DNA of 64,000 nt from Galbibacter sp. BG1 (GCF_013391805.1 NZ_CP058364.1:303501-367500); one strand, 5' to 3'; shown: positions 44,002 through 54,563, counted from the stretch's first letter. Numbers and translations: made by a program. Notes: generated by a model not told the origin, from the sequence alone.

Positions 44002-45555
44002 ATGACATACAAAAACATTAGAATTACTTTATACCTTTTTTTTATTGTTGTTTTAACTTCCTGTAAAACCACAAATAACACCCCCTATTATTACCATAAG
44101 GATGGTATTAAAACCTCCAATAACAAATGGGATGCTAAAACGCCCTACAACATTGAAGAATTTAGAGCTGCATGGATCGCTACAGTAGCCAATATAAACT
44201 GGCCCAGCAAACCCGGGCTTTCCAACAAAGAACAAAAAGAGGAAGCAATCGAGCTTTTAGACTTTCTGGCATCTCATAATTACAATGCAGCGGTTTTTCA
44301 GGTAAGGCCACAATCGGATGCCCTTTATGAAAGTAATTTAGAACCATGGTCGTATTATTTAACCGGGGAGCCAGGAAAAGCCCCTGTCCCTTTTTACGAT
44401 CCGTTGGAATTTTGGGTAGAAGAAGCCCATAAAAGGGGAATCGAATTGCACGTTTGGCTAAACCCTTACCGTGCCCACCATACGCAAGGCAAAGATATTT
44501 CTGAACAATCCATCGTAAAAACAAAACCGGAATTGGTAGTAAAGTTGGAAAATGGAATGTATTGGCTAGACCCCAGTCTGGAGGGCACTAAAGAGCATTC
44601 TCTTGCTGTGGTTAAAGATATTGTTTCGCGTTATGATATTGATGGGGTTCATTTTGATGATTATTTTTACCCCTACGATTCCTACAATAATGGTAAAGAT
44701 TTTCCGGACGAAAAAAGTTATACTGCCTATTTAAAAAGTGGCGGAAAGCTCAGCCGAAACGATTGGAGAAGGGAAAGTGTAAACGACTTTATTAAAAGGG
44801 TCTATAAAGTTATTAAAGACGAAAAACCTTTTGTTAAATTCGGATTGAGTCCGTTTGGAATATGGAGGCCTGGCTATCCTGAATCTGTAGTTGGCTACGA
44901 TCAATACGACAAACTTTACGCAGATGCCAAACTATGGCTCAACGAGGGTTGGATTGATTATTTCTCACCCCAACTCTATTGGACCATCAATAAAAAAGGA
45001 CAGAGCTTTCCAGAACTTTTAGGATGGTGGCAAAGAGAGAACACCCCGAATAGACATTTATGGCCCGGAATTAAAATAGACCATGGTGGAGACGCAAGGA
45101 ACATTGATGAAGTCATTAATCAAATCATGATTACGCGAGGAATGCTACCAAATAGCAAAGGAACCGTTCATTGGAGTATAGGTCCGCTTATAAAATACGA
45201 TTCCCTTTCAAATGCTATTTTAAAAGAGCCCTATTCATTTAAAACCTTGGTTCCTCCAAGTCCTTGGCTAGACAATATGCCGCCCGAGCAACCAACAATT
45301 AACATTACTCTTAAAGACAACACTGCCAATATAATTTGGAATCACCCAAATAAAAATGATGTTTTTCGATATGTAATTTATCTTAAATATGAAGGGAAAA
45401 AGTGGGAACATCAAATTTTTAATGAAGATGATATTTCAACATCTGTCCCATTTAAATTAGAAAACAATGTTTTACTCGAAAAAATAGGGATCACCGCTGT
45501 AGACAGAACGGGAAATCAAAGTTTGTTTTTGGTGGAAGACTTGAGCAAAATATAG
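44002..45555 (+). CDS. GHL10 (DUF187) glycoside hydrolase lipoprotein, DigH/YddW-like
   Basis: 517 aa. Signal peptide II with lipobox LTSC (Cys ~21). The GHL10 TIM-barrel domain (~50-390) shows EFRAAWIATVANINWPSKPG, YNAAVFQVRPQSDALYESNL, GIELHVWLNPYRAHHTQGKD, DGVHFDDYFYPY (candidate catalytic Asp pair) and YFSPQLYW. The C-terminal ~110 residues look like a fibronectin-like beta domain. Escherichia coli DigH (YddW), in this family, cleaves peptidoglycan glycan strands stripped of peptides, so denuded peptidoglycan is the leading substrate guess. It lies 110 bases after susD, beyond that gene's terminator. Confidence 0.88.
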   Translation: MTYKNIRITLYLFFIVVLTSCKTTNNTPYYYHKDGIKTSNNKWDAKTPYNIEEFRAAWIATVANINWPSKPGLSNKEQKEEAIELLDFLASHNYNAAVFQVRPQSDALYESNLEPWSYYLTGEPGKAPVPFYDPLEFWVEEAHKRGIELHVWLNPYRAHHTQGKDISEQSIVKTKPELVVKLENGMYWLDPSLEGTKEHSLAVVKDIVSRYDIDGVHFDDYFYPYDSYNNGKDFPDEKSYTAYLKSGGKLSRNDWRRESVNDFIKRVYKVIKDEKPFVKFGLSPFGIWRPGYPESVVGYDQYDKLYADAKLWLNEGWIDYFSPQLYWTINKKGQSFPELLGWWQRENTPNRHLWPGIKIDHGGDARNIDEVINQIMITRGMLPNSKGTVHWSIGPLIKYDSLSNAILKEPYSFKTLVPPSPWLDNMPPEQPTINITLKDNTANIIWNHPNKNDVFRYVIYLKYEGKKWEHQIFNEDDISTSVPFKLENNVLLEKIGITAVDRTGNQSLFLVEDLSKI

Positions 45556-45560
45556 TGTAT

Positions 45561-45597
45561 AAAAAAGGGTTGCTTTGTTATAAAACAACCCTTTTTT
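45561..45597. terminator. Bidirectional terminator between GHL10 and kinase genes
   Basis: AAAAAAGGGTTG (45561-45572) and CAACCCTTTTTT (45586-45597), a perfect 12-bp stem with A- and T-runs on both sides, serving the two convergent genes. Confidence 0.92.
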
Positions 45598-45616
45598 AAT
45601 TTGTTATATTATTTGA

Positions 45617-46474
45617 CTACCCAAACAAAACTGATTTGTGATAATCTACCAAACCATCAATCGGTCTTCTTAACACCTTGCCTAAGGTAAGCCCATGTTG
45701 GTTCAGTTGTTTGTTTAATTCTTCTTGCAAATAGTATGCTATACTTCCAATAAAATGCACTGGAACATCTTTAGCTTGCTCGTATTGGGTAATGGAATTT
45801 TCAATAAAAAGGTTCATGCCTTTTTTAATCAGGGCCTGGCAATAAGCTTCATCTTTATTTTGAATCAAGAAACGCGCAAAAGTTGCCAAATAGGTATTCG
45901 GATTTGGTTGTTTGTAAAGATGGTTTTTAATGCTATCTTCTTCCAAATCGTATTCACTCGCAAATTTTACGGCTAATTTTTCCGGAATTTTATGGTAGTA
46001 ATAATCCCTTAAAAGCTGTCTTCCGAAGTAATTTCCGCTACAATCATCCATTAGAATATAACCGAGGGAGGTTACTTTTTGAAAAAGCTCCCTTCCATCC
46101 CAATAACTGCAATTGGAACCCGTACCCAAGATACATACAATAGCGTGCTGTTCTGGCTCTACAGTTGCGTAGATAGCTGCATAAGTATCTTCTTTGACTG
46201 AAATTTTTGCATTTGGAAAATAGTCGGTAAAAATTCCTTTTAAAAACTTACGCATTCTTTCGGTACCACATCCAGCTCCATAAAAATAAAGCTGAGTGAC
46301 CTCTTTGCGGTGTTTGTAAAGCTCGAAATTATTGGCTAAGCGTTCGTTTATAATTTCACTTGTTAAAACCTCTGGACTCAACCCTAAGGTTTTTGTGACA
46401 AATAGTTTATTACCCTCTTCATCCAATGCGATCCAATCAGATTTTGTTGCACCACTATCTACAATTAAAATCAT
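45617..46474 (-). CDS. BadF/BadG-type amino-sugar kinase (N-acetylglucosamine/MurNAc kinase-like)
   Basis: 285-aa cytosolic ASKHA-fold kinase. Phosphate-1 motif IVDSGATKSDWIALDEEG at the N-terminus, phosphate-2 motif CILGTGSNCSYWDG (~110) and adenosine motif VHFIGSIAYYLQEEL (~235). BadF-family kinases in this size range phosphorylate GlcNAc, and some also MurNAc (MurK). Downstream of gap and pfkA on the minus strand and convergent with the GHL10 gene. Its product, GlcNAc-6-P or MurNAc-6-P, would feed glycolysis or MurQ (22088-22912). Sugar preference cannot be read from sequence. Confidence 0.85.
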   Translation of the reverse strand: MILIVDSGATKSDWIALDEEGNKLFVTKTLGLSPEVLTSEIINERLANNFELYKHRKEVTQLYFYGAGCGTERMRKFLKGIFTDYFPNAKISVKEDTYAAIYATVEPEQHAIVCILGTGSNCSYWDGRELFQKVTSLGYILMDDCSGNYFGRQLLRDYYYHKIPEKLAVKFASEYDLEEDSIKNHLYKQPNPNTYLATFARFLIQNKDEAYCQALIKKGMNLFIENSITQYEQAKDVPVHFIGSIAYYLQEELNKQLNQHGLTLGKVLRRPIDGLVDYHKSVLFG

Positions 46475-46507
46475 ACTTTAAGTTTAAGTTAATAGCCCAT
46501 TGAGAAA

Positions 46508-46570
46508 CATTAAGCCTGCTTAAGGTAAACTATTGGCAGGATGTAAGCCTTGTTAGAGGGGCTTACACCT
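46508..46570 (-). promoter_or_regulatory. Paired hairpins in the gap-kinase intergenic region
   Basis: Two inverted repeats lie in the 186-base gap. TGTAAGCC (46542-46549) pairs with GGCTTACA (46560-46567), extended by AGG/CCT past a one-base bulge, and TTAAG/CTTAA flanks CCTG near 46510-46523. Neither has a T-run on the minus strand, so they look like mRNA processing, stabilising or regulatory structures rather than terminators. Confidence 0.45.
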
Positions 46571-46660
46571 ATACCAATAATTAGCAATTAGTTAGTTTGT
46601 TAGCAGCTCTTAATAAAGAAATCTTTTGGAGAAAAGACTTCATTTCCTAGACGCTGTATA

Positions 46661-47668
<1,008 letters not shown>

Positions 47669-47756
47669 CTAATTTTTAATTATTAATAAAAGTTTATACC
47701 ACGATGTGGTGGTGTATTTCCAACAAAAAGCCGGAAGGTTGATTAAGTATTTGTTA

Positions 47757-48743
47757 TTATGTTGACATGATCTCGCAAACGCGCATAAGTTCTGCATCGA
47801 TGGTAGACTTGCCTTTTATGGCATCTTCAATAGGGGTTAAAACCATTTCGTCCTTAATGATACCTACCATTAAGTTTGATTTTCCTTCCATTAAAGATTC
47901 TACTGCACGAACTCCCATTCTACTGGCCAACACACGGTCGAAACAAGAAGGAGAGCCCCCTCGTTGCATATGCCCCAATACGGAAACCCGAATATCATAA
48001 TTTGGTAAATTCTCTTCTACATATTCGGCCAGTTCAAAAACATTTTTCCCTGTTTTATCACCTTCCGCAACTACTACAATACTAGAGGTTTTTCCGCTCT
48101 TTCTACTCCTTTCCAAAGAATGAAGCAGTCTATCGAGACCTAAATTTGCTTCAGGAATTAAAATTTCTTCAGCTCCTGCCCCTACTCCAGAATTTAAAGC
48201 AAGTTGCCCGCAATCGCGCCCCATAACTTCAATAAAAAATAATCTGTCGTGAGAACTGGCAGTATCCCTAATTCTATCGATCGCATCTACCACGGTATTT
48301 AAAGCCGTATCGTAACCTAAAGTAAAAGTTGTACCATCAATATCGTTATCTATAGTACCTGGAATACCAATAACAGGATATCCAAATTCTTCGTTAAAAA
48401 CAACACCTCCTGTAAAGGTACCATCCCCACCAATTAACACCAAAGCATCTATTTGATTATCCAATAATTGTTTGTGTGCTTTTTGCCTTCCTTCCTTGGT
48501 CTTAAATTCTTTCGAACGGGCAGATTTAAGAACGGTCCCCCCTCGATTAATTATATTCCTAACACTTCGTGCATCCATAGGCTCCATATCGCCTTCAATA
48601 AGACCTTGGTAACCTCTATAAATACCAACACACTCTATGTTATGGTAAGCGCATGTTCTTACTACTGCACGAATGGCAGCGTTCATTCCTGGAGCATCTC
48701 CTCCAGACGTCAAAACTCCAATTTTTTTGATATTCGTAGACAT
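47757..48743 (-). CDS. pfkA: ATP-dependent 6-phosphofructokinase
   Basis: Commits fructose-6-phosphate to glycolysis. The 328-aa protein has IGVLTSGGDAPGMNAAIRAV, LIGGDGTFTGGVVF, the substrate/catalytic loop IPGTIDNDIDGTTFTLGYDT (catalytic Asp in TIDND), and HMQRGGSPSCFDRVLASRMG. GGDGT with Gly at the following position indicates the ATP-using rather than the PPi-using type. First gene of the pfkA-gap-kinase group, linking amino-sugar phosphorylation with lower glycolysis. Confidence 0.97.
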   Translation of the reverse strand: MSTNIKKIGVLTSGGDAPGMNAAIRAVVRTCAYHNIECVGIYRGYQGLIEGDMEPMDARSVRNIINRGGTVLKSARSKEFKTKEGRQKAHKQLLDNQIDALVLIGGDGTFTGGVVFNEEFGYPVIGIPGTIDNDIDGTTFTLGYDTALNTVVDAIDRIRDTASSHDRLFFIEVMGRDCGQLALNSGVGAGAEEILIPEANLGLDRLLHSLERSRKSGKTSSIVVVAEGDKTGKNVFELAEYVEENLPNYDIRVSVLGHMQRGGSPSCFDRVLASRMGVRAVESLMEGKSNLMVGIIKDEMVLTPIEDAIKGKSTIDAELMRVCEIMST

Positions 48744-49021
48744 TTAGTTTTAATATTTGGAACGTAAAACTACCAAAGAATTTTCAATTTCTTCATATTG
48801 TTTTCATTAAAAATACAATAATGAAAGTTTCAATCGTTTTCGTTGCTAAATTCTTAACAAATACGTTATTTTATTTTATAGGCATCTTCCGAAATAAGTG
48901 ATAATCGGCGTTATTTTATACCAATCTGACAGAATTTTTGAATGTAATTAAGAAAGTTGAAATTGAAAAAAACGAAAAGTAAGATTTTACGAAAATCGCA
49001 TCTCCTTTTTTAGGTCGGAAA

Positions 49022-52000
49022 TTAACTGGATTCCTTACGTTTTACCGTTTTGAAATTCACCAAACCGTTACCCATGGAATCCTTGTCATCATCTGTACTT
49101 TTTTGAGGCACTTTGCTCCTATCTTTTTTAGGGTCCCCCTCTATGATTTTCTTAATCAATTCCCTGAATGTATCAAACTCTACTTGATAAGAAATACCTA
49201 CCCCTTGGGTATATCCTTGTTGTTGGGCGAAGAATTGCTGAATTTCGTTTTCTCGATTAAAAATACGTGCCGTTAGACTTCCTTCTTCATTCAATAAAAC
49301 CTGAATTTCCACATCTCCCGCCACGACGGTTTCGGAAACGCCCCCTACCGGAACCCCAATTTTTCCGTTGATGAGTATGCGATCGCTTATTTGCGTGGAA
49401 ACCGTTACCCCTAACCTATCTTCGGTAACAAAATCTAAATCTGGATTACGTTCCCCTATTTCATAAGAAACACCCACATCGAACTTACCGTCTCCAGAAT
49501 TGAGCACTTGATTGAATAAACTCGAAGCCGTTTGTACCAAGTTCCCCGTTACAGCAGTTTGATTGATGCTAAGCTCGTTTAAAAACACTCCTTGCGACAA
49601 TAGGGAAAATGCCTGTAACTCCCGCTTGGCATTATCGTCTAGGTGATATTGCAGTTCTTGGTTAATAACAGCATTTGTCGAAGGGAAATTAATCTCGTAA
49701 TCCAAAGACGGCTTTAATAATTGGCCTTGCAGGGTTATTATTACATCGGTCTCAATTTTACGGGTGTATTGCGAATTATCGAGCAACACAGCAGGGTTCG
49801 CGTACAAAGAGTATTTAGCAGCAATGTTCATATCCACATCTTCCAGAGGGTCACCTTCCCAAGTAATCGTTCCTCCAGGTTCTACCACAAAACGTTTGTT
49901 TATAAAGCCTCCATATTTAAATAAGTATTCCCCCGTATAGGTAATAAAGTCACCATACATTTTAAACTTCCCATTGGTGTTAATTTCAATTAGAAGGTTT
50001 CCAGCACCTGTTCCTTTAAGAGTACTCCTTGTTTTTTGATCTACCACAATTTCTATTTGAGCATCTGGTGTTACATCTAAATCGAATTGCATTTCCACCC
50101 CTTTGACTTCAGCTAATTTTTTGCGCGCAATTTCATCTTTGGACTGATTCTTATTGATGAAATTTATGAAAGAAGTATCCCCTACATCGGTAATATCGCT
50201 TACAGGAATAACAAAATTGGTGCCTTCTTCTGTTTTTGCGTTTACTTCAATATTGATTATTTTATTGGTGAGCCCATAAATTTGAGCATCCCCGCTTATA
50301 AATCCGGTTCCATAATACAGGGATTCTTCTTCCCCCTTCGTATTCAGCACCAAAAACTTTTCGTCATTTGTATCCAAATAAAGATCTAAATACCAATCTT
50401 CAAAATGATCGTAGGTTATAGAACCGTTGAGCGTAGCATTGGTTTTAAAGTTGGTATCTATTAATCCCACTTCCTGAAATTCGAAAGAACGGCCTTCCAA
50501 GTTTACATTGGCAATTTTATCGAAGTCTAAATCTACGTTCAGATAGGGTATTTTTAACCCACCATCGGTAATTTGCAGTTCGCCTGCCATGTCTGGATTA
50601 TCGGCGGCTCCTGTAATTTTAAATCCTCCGGAAGCAAATCCGCGCATATCGCTTATTACATCCCCTCCAAGCGGACTCAAAGCTTTTAAATTGAGATTTT
50701 CCAATGTTGCCCTTAAATCCAGCTGCGGCTGTTTCCCGGAAGCATTGATATCCCCCAGAATATTTAATGATTCTACATCGTTGTTTATAATCTTTGCGTT
50801 CACTCCAAACTGCGTAAGGTTATCGTTCCCTAAAATGGAAAGAAATAAATTTCCAAGCGGCAACTCGTTAACCATAAAATTGGAAATCTTAACGTTGGAG
50901 GATGGTGTATAACTATTGTCCCGTTGTAAGATGTTCAAATATCCATCCACCATTCCGTTGAGTTTTAAACTATCTATATCGGGGATGATTTTTTCCAACG
51001 TAACTTTCTCGAATTCCAAATCAATGTCTTTGTAGGTACTATCAATTAGCGTTCCTTCCAACCGGATTTGCTCCTCTTGATAATTCATTACAACTTGGCT
51101 AATATTAATGGTATCGAGCGTTTTACTAAAACTTACTTTATTACTGGAGTTGTTGTCTTCATTAATAACCCAATCACGCCCTTTAAAACCAAATTGAGAA
51201 CGTTTTAAACCGATTACCGACTCTTGCGCATTGTTGAAGGTATGGTAGAAATTAAGGTTGTATTCATCATTAAATTCCTTTCCTCCTTTAAATTCAGTTC
51301 TAAAAAATAAGGTGTCGTTTATTTTGGTATTAATTAAGCTGAAGTTATTGACATCATAGATATTGGATTCTATATTTTCCACTTCTACATAAGTGTTGTA
51401 AAGCGGATTTTTATTGTCTATTTCTACCTGAATATTATCGAATATATTGCCATTTGCATTAATCTTAGGGGAATTGAAGGCCAATTTAAAATCCCCTTCG
51501 TCTGCTACGATACTTCCTTTAATACTGGTATTACTCCCAAATTCTATCTTCGGAAAAAATACCTCGACTATTTTATTGTAAATTTTAAAATCGAAATCTA
51601 CATACTGCCCAGGGGTAATTTTTTCCGGCTTGTAATTGGTATAGATACTACCCACCGAATTTTTAATGAGCTTCGGCAATTCCTTTACTAAATAATTTCC
51701 TCTTAAAGATCCTGTAATAATATCAGGGGAATTCACGGTAATTATACGCTCTTCCGCTTTAAATTCAGAAGTAACATTAAAATCGTCAAAATAATAACTA
51801 TCGTTTTGGTTGGTATAGTTTGTCTTGTTAAAACTAACCTCCCCAACCAGGTCATAAATGGAATTACCGGTCATATCGGCCGTAATGTTCCCTTTAAAAA
51901 CCGATATACTGTCCCTTTCCACAAAGTTCAATCGGTTCAGGTCGATGTGGTTTACCGAAGCCACAAACTTAAATTCGTTGGTATCTCCAGAAAGATCCGC

Positions 52001-53455
52001 CAATCCCTTAAAAGCGACATCAAAATTTTTGTCCCTGGAAGTTACTGAACCATCAAAAAGTTGATCTTTAAGAATTCCGGAAACATTTAAATTCTTGTAT
52101 TCGTACCCATTATAATTTACACTGAAAATCTCTCCGATGATTTCCGTATTAAGGGTCTCCTGTTTAAAACTTTGCCCATCTACATTTAAATCGAGACTGG
52201 TTTCGCCTAGACTTTCATCCTCTAGAAAAATTCCCATATCAAAATCTTGAAGGGAAAGAAAACCTTTGTAATTGGCATTGTCTATATTGTCTATATTGGT
52301 TAAGGTAAGATCGGAAAAACCCTTACCTATATCTGAAATTAAATTAACCTTGGCATATATGGATTGCTCGGTGATACGCATGTCCCCAAAAACAGATAAC
52401 TGCCCTAATTTGTTAAACGAAGACGGAAGCGCGTTGCCCAAAATACCGGGCAGTAAATTGGTGAGCTGGTAGTAATTGGAAGAAACATTGCGCAGATGTG
52501 CGTCGATACTAAAAGGTTTGGCCTTTTCAAAGAGGTTATTGAACACAAAATCACCATCAATAGCGGTGTATTGGGAGTCCATTTTAAGGTTATTGGTCTT
52601 CAATTCATTTAAAACCCCTTCAAAACTAGAGGAAAGCTCCACCTTTCTTCCCTTTCCAAATTCATTAAAATACAAGTTTATTTCATCTAAGGCCACCGTC
52701 GATTCGGTAAAGTTTCCACTTACTTTAACTTTGTTCAAAAAATCCTTAAAATCTTCCACCTCATAATTAAAAACAATATCCCCCTTAATAAGGGATTCTG
52801 GCGTTTCTATAGAAAGTGTATCGAGTCGCATTTCGGTTTTGGTGTAAGAAAATTCCGTTTGCAAGCGATTTACAATGACTCCTTTTTTGGTGGTAAAGTC
52901 TAATTGATCGATCCCGACATCCACCTTCGGACCAAAAATTTTAAAATAATCGGCCTCTATATGCAATTCTTCCAAACCAACAATTAAAGGTGTTTCCTTG
53001 TTTTCATCAATAAGTCTAAACTCACTTTTATTTACTGAAATATGGGAGGAGGTCATTAAAAACGGATTATTGGGATCGCCTTCCCCTTTATCCAGTTTAT
53101 CCACAAAAACGTTTAAATTGGTATTATCCTCCCCTTTATGGATTTTAAGATTGAGTAACAACTCATCTGCCCGAATCTCTCCAAACTCCAAATCTCCTTT
53201 TACCACATTCCGGAGACTCAAGAGCGAAGTGTTTAAACGATTGATGTAAGCCAAGGTGTCTTGCTTGTAGTCTTCAATATAAATGCCTTTTAAACTCACA
53301 TCGCCAAAAAGTGGTAAGAAATGAACTTCATCTATAAAAATATGAGTATTAAACGTTTCATTTAAATAATTGGTTGCCCTTTTGGCAATAGAGGTTTGAA
53401 CGAAAGGAAGCGATAGAAAAATACTGGACAATACCAACAATAGTATAAGAACCAA
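49022..53455 (-). CDS. TamB-like translocation/assembly module (DUF490)
   Basis: 1477 aa. An N-terminal hydrophobic segment (LILLLVLSSIFLSLPFVQTS) anchors a very long periplasmic beta-repeat protein, ending in a C-terminal DUF490/TamB domain (~1030-1440: LKGTGAGNLLIEINTNGKFK, YLFKYGGFINKRFVVEPGGT, ITWEGDPLEDVDMNIAAKYS). TamB-family proteins span the periplasm and take part in phospholipid transport and outer-membrane protein assembly. The first canonical start in frame is TTG at 53455, which leaves out a strongly cationic in-frame stretch (KKLRKILIRILL) that would make a better signal anchor; see findings. Divergent from tsaD. Confidence 0.9.
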   Translation of the reverse strand: MVLILLLVLSSIFLSLPFVQTSIAKRATNYLNETFNTHIFIDEVHFLPLFGDVSLKGIYIEDYKQDTLAYINRLNTSLLSLRNVVKGDLEFGEIRADELLLNLKIHKGEDNTNLNVFVDKLDKGEGDPNNPFLMTSSHISVNKSEFRLIDENKETPLIVGLEELHIEADYFKIFGPKVDVGIDQLDFTTKKGVIVNRLQTEFSYTKTEMRLDTLSIETPESLIKGDIVFNYEVEDFKDFLNKVKVSGNFTESTVALDEINLYFNEFGKGRKVELSSSFEGVLNELKTNNLKMDSQYTAIDGDFVFNNLFEKAKPFSIDAHLRNVSSNYYQLTNLLPGILGNALPSSFNKLGQLSVFGDMRITEQSIYAKVNLISDIGKGFSDLTLTNIDNIDNANYKGFLSLQDFDMGIFLEDESLGETSLDLNVDGQSFKQETLNTEIIGEIFSVNYNGYEYKNLNVSGILKDQLFDGSVTSRDKNFDVAFKGLADLSGDTNEFKFVASVNHIDLNRLNFVERDSISVFKGNITADMTGNSIYDLVGEVSFNKTNYTNQNDSYYFDDFNVTSEFKAEERIITVNSPDIITGSLRGNYLVKELPKLIKNSVGSIYTNYKPEKITPGQYVDFDFKIYNKIVEVFFPKIEFGSNTSIKGSIVADEGDFKLAFNSPKINANGNIFDNIQVEIDNKNPLYNTYVEVENIESNIYDVNNFSLINTKINDTLFFRTEFKGGKEFNDEYNLNFYHTFNNAQESVIGLKRSQFGFKGRDWVINEDNNSSNKVSFSKTLDTINISQVVMNYQEEQIRLEGTLIDSTYKDIDLEFEKVTLEKIIPDIDSLKLNGMVDGYLNILQRDNSYTPSSNVKISNFMVNELPLGNLFLSILGNDNLTQFGVNAKIINNDVESLNILGDINASGKQPQLDLRATLENLNLKALSPLGGDVISDMRGFASGGFKITGAADNPDMAGELQITDGGLKIPYLNVDLDFDKIANVNLEGRSFEFQEVGLIDTNFKTNATLNGSITYDHFEDWYLDLYLDTNDEKFLVLNTKGEEESLYYGTGFISGDAQIYGLTNKIINIEVNAKTEEGTNFVIPVSDITDVGDTSFINFINKNQSKDEIARKKLAEVKGVEMQFDLDVTPDAQIEIVVDQKTRSTLKGTGAGNLLIEINTNGKFKMYGDFITYTGEYLFKYGGFINKRFVVEPGGTITWEGDPLEDVDMNIAAKYSLYANPAVLLDNSQYTRKIETDVIITLQGQLLKPSLDYEINFPSTNAVINQELQYHLDDNAKRELQAFSLLSQGVFLNELSINQTAVTGNLVQTASSLFNQVLNSGDGKFDVGVSYEIGERNPDLDFVTEDRLGVTVSTQISDRILINGKIGVPVGGVSETVVAGDVEIQVLLNEEGSLTARIFNRENEIQQFFAQQQGYTQGVGISYQVEFDTFRELIKKIIEGDPKKDRSKVPQKSTDDDKDSMGNGLVNFKTVKRKESS

Positions 53456-53486
53456 AAGGATTCTAATTAATATTTTTCTGAGTTTT

Positions 53487-53513
53487 TTGATAGTCTTTAT
53501 TGTTTTACCTTTG
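53487..53513 (+). promoter_or_regulatory. Promoter for tsaD
   Basis: TTG (53487-53489), 16 bases, then TACCTTTG (53506-53513), an exact TAnnTTTG, 27 bases before the start codon. Confidence 0.5.
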
Positions 53514-53530
53514 TCTTACAAATTTCAGTC

Positions 53531-53538
53531 CAAAGATA
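53531..53538 (-). promoter_or_regulatory. Probable -7 box for the tamB-like gene
   Basis: The minus strand reads TATCTTTG, an exact TAnnTTTG. It lies only 17 bases from the tsaD -7 box on the opposite strand, so the two divergent promoters overlap. Confidence 0.4.
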
Positions 53539-53540
53539 GC

Positions 53541-54563
53541 ATGAATACCCAAGATGTTTACATACTAGCCATAGAATCTTCTTGCGATGATACTTCGGCC
53601 GCTGTACTTCACAACGACAAAGTATTGAGCAATGTTGTGGCCAACCAAAAAATTCATGAAGAATATGGTGGCGTGGTGCCCGAGCTTGCTTCTAGAGCGC
53701 ATCAACAAAATATTGTCCCGGTAGTACATCAAGCATTAAGCAGGGCAAATATCGACAAAAAACAATTATCTGCCATAGCTTTTACACGCGGACCTGGCTT
53801 AATGGGTTCTTTACTTGTGGGTACCTCTTTTGCAAAATCCCTTGCCATAGGCTTAGACATTCCTTTAATAGAGGTAAACCATATGCAGGCTCATATTTTG
53901 GCACATTTTATTAAAGAACCCAATACGCCCATTCCTACTTTTCCGTTTTTAGCGATGACCATTAGTGGTGGCCATACCCAGATTGTAAAAGTAAACAGCC
54001 ATTTCGATATGGAAGTTATTGGGGAGACTATCGATGATGCCGTGGGAGAAGCCTTCGATAAATCAGCTAAAATTTTAGGACTTCCTTACCCTGGAGGCCC
54101 ACTCGTAGATAAATATGCACAGCAAGGAAACCCTAAAGCCTTCTCATTTCCTAAACCGAAAGTAGACGGACTCAATTTTAGTTTTAGCGGTTTTAAAACA
54201 GCTGTACTTTACTTTATTCAGAAAGAAACTGAGGGAAATCCAAATTTCATTGAAGAAAACCTTTATGACATTTGTGCCTCCATCCAACAAGGAATTATCA
54301 ATATTTTAGTTGATAAACTTAAAAAAGCAACCAAACAAACCGGTATTAAAAAAATAGCCATTGGTGGCGGAGTTTCGGCTAATTCTGGCATACGGCAAAC
54401 TTTAAAAGATGGAGAAAAACGGTATGGTTGGGAAACTTTTGTTCCCAAATTTGAATATACCACAGATAATGCTGCAATGATTGGGATAGTGGGGTATTAT
54501 AAATTTTTAAATAATGATTTCACCAACGAAAAGGTTTCTGTTAAAGCTAGGTTTGCTTTGTAA
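53541..54563 (+). CDS. tsaD: tRNA N6-adenosine threonylcarbamoyltransferase TsaD
   Basis: Transfers threonylcarbamoyl to A37 of ANN-decoding tRNAs (t6A). 340 aa from the ATG at 53541; the frame is open to 53487, but MNTQDVYILAIESSCDDTSA is the standard N-terminus. Metal-binding VNHMQAHILAHF, ATP-binding AMTISGGHTQIVKV, and KKIAIGGGVSANSGIRQTL are all present. Divergent from the tamB-like gene, a common flavobacterial arrangement. Confidence 0.98.
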   Translation: MNTQDVYILAIESSCDDTSAAVLHNDKVLSNVVANQKIHEEYGGVVPELASRAHQQNIVPVVHQALSRANIDKKQLSAIAFTRGPGLMGSLLVGTSFAKSLAIGLDIPLIEVNHMQAHILAHFIKEPNTPIPTFPFLAMTISGGHTQIVKVNSHFDMEVIGETIDDAVGEAFDKSAKILGLPYPGGPLVDKYAQQGNPKAFSFPKPKVDGLNFSFSGFKTAVLYFIQKETEGNPNFIEENLYDICASIQQGIINILVDKLKKATKQTGIKKIAIGGGVSANSGIRQTLKDGEKRYGWETFVPKFEYTTDNAAMIGIVGYYKFLNNDFTNEKVSVKARFAL

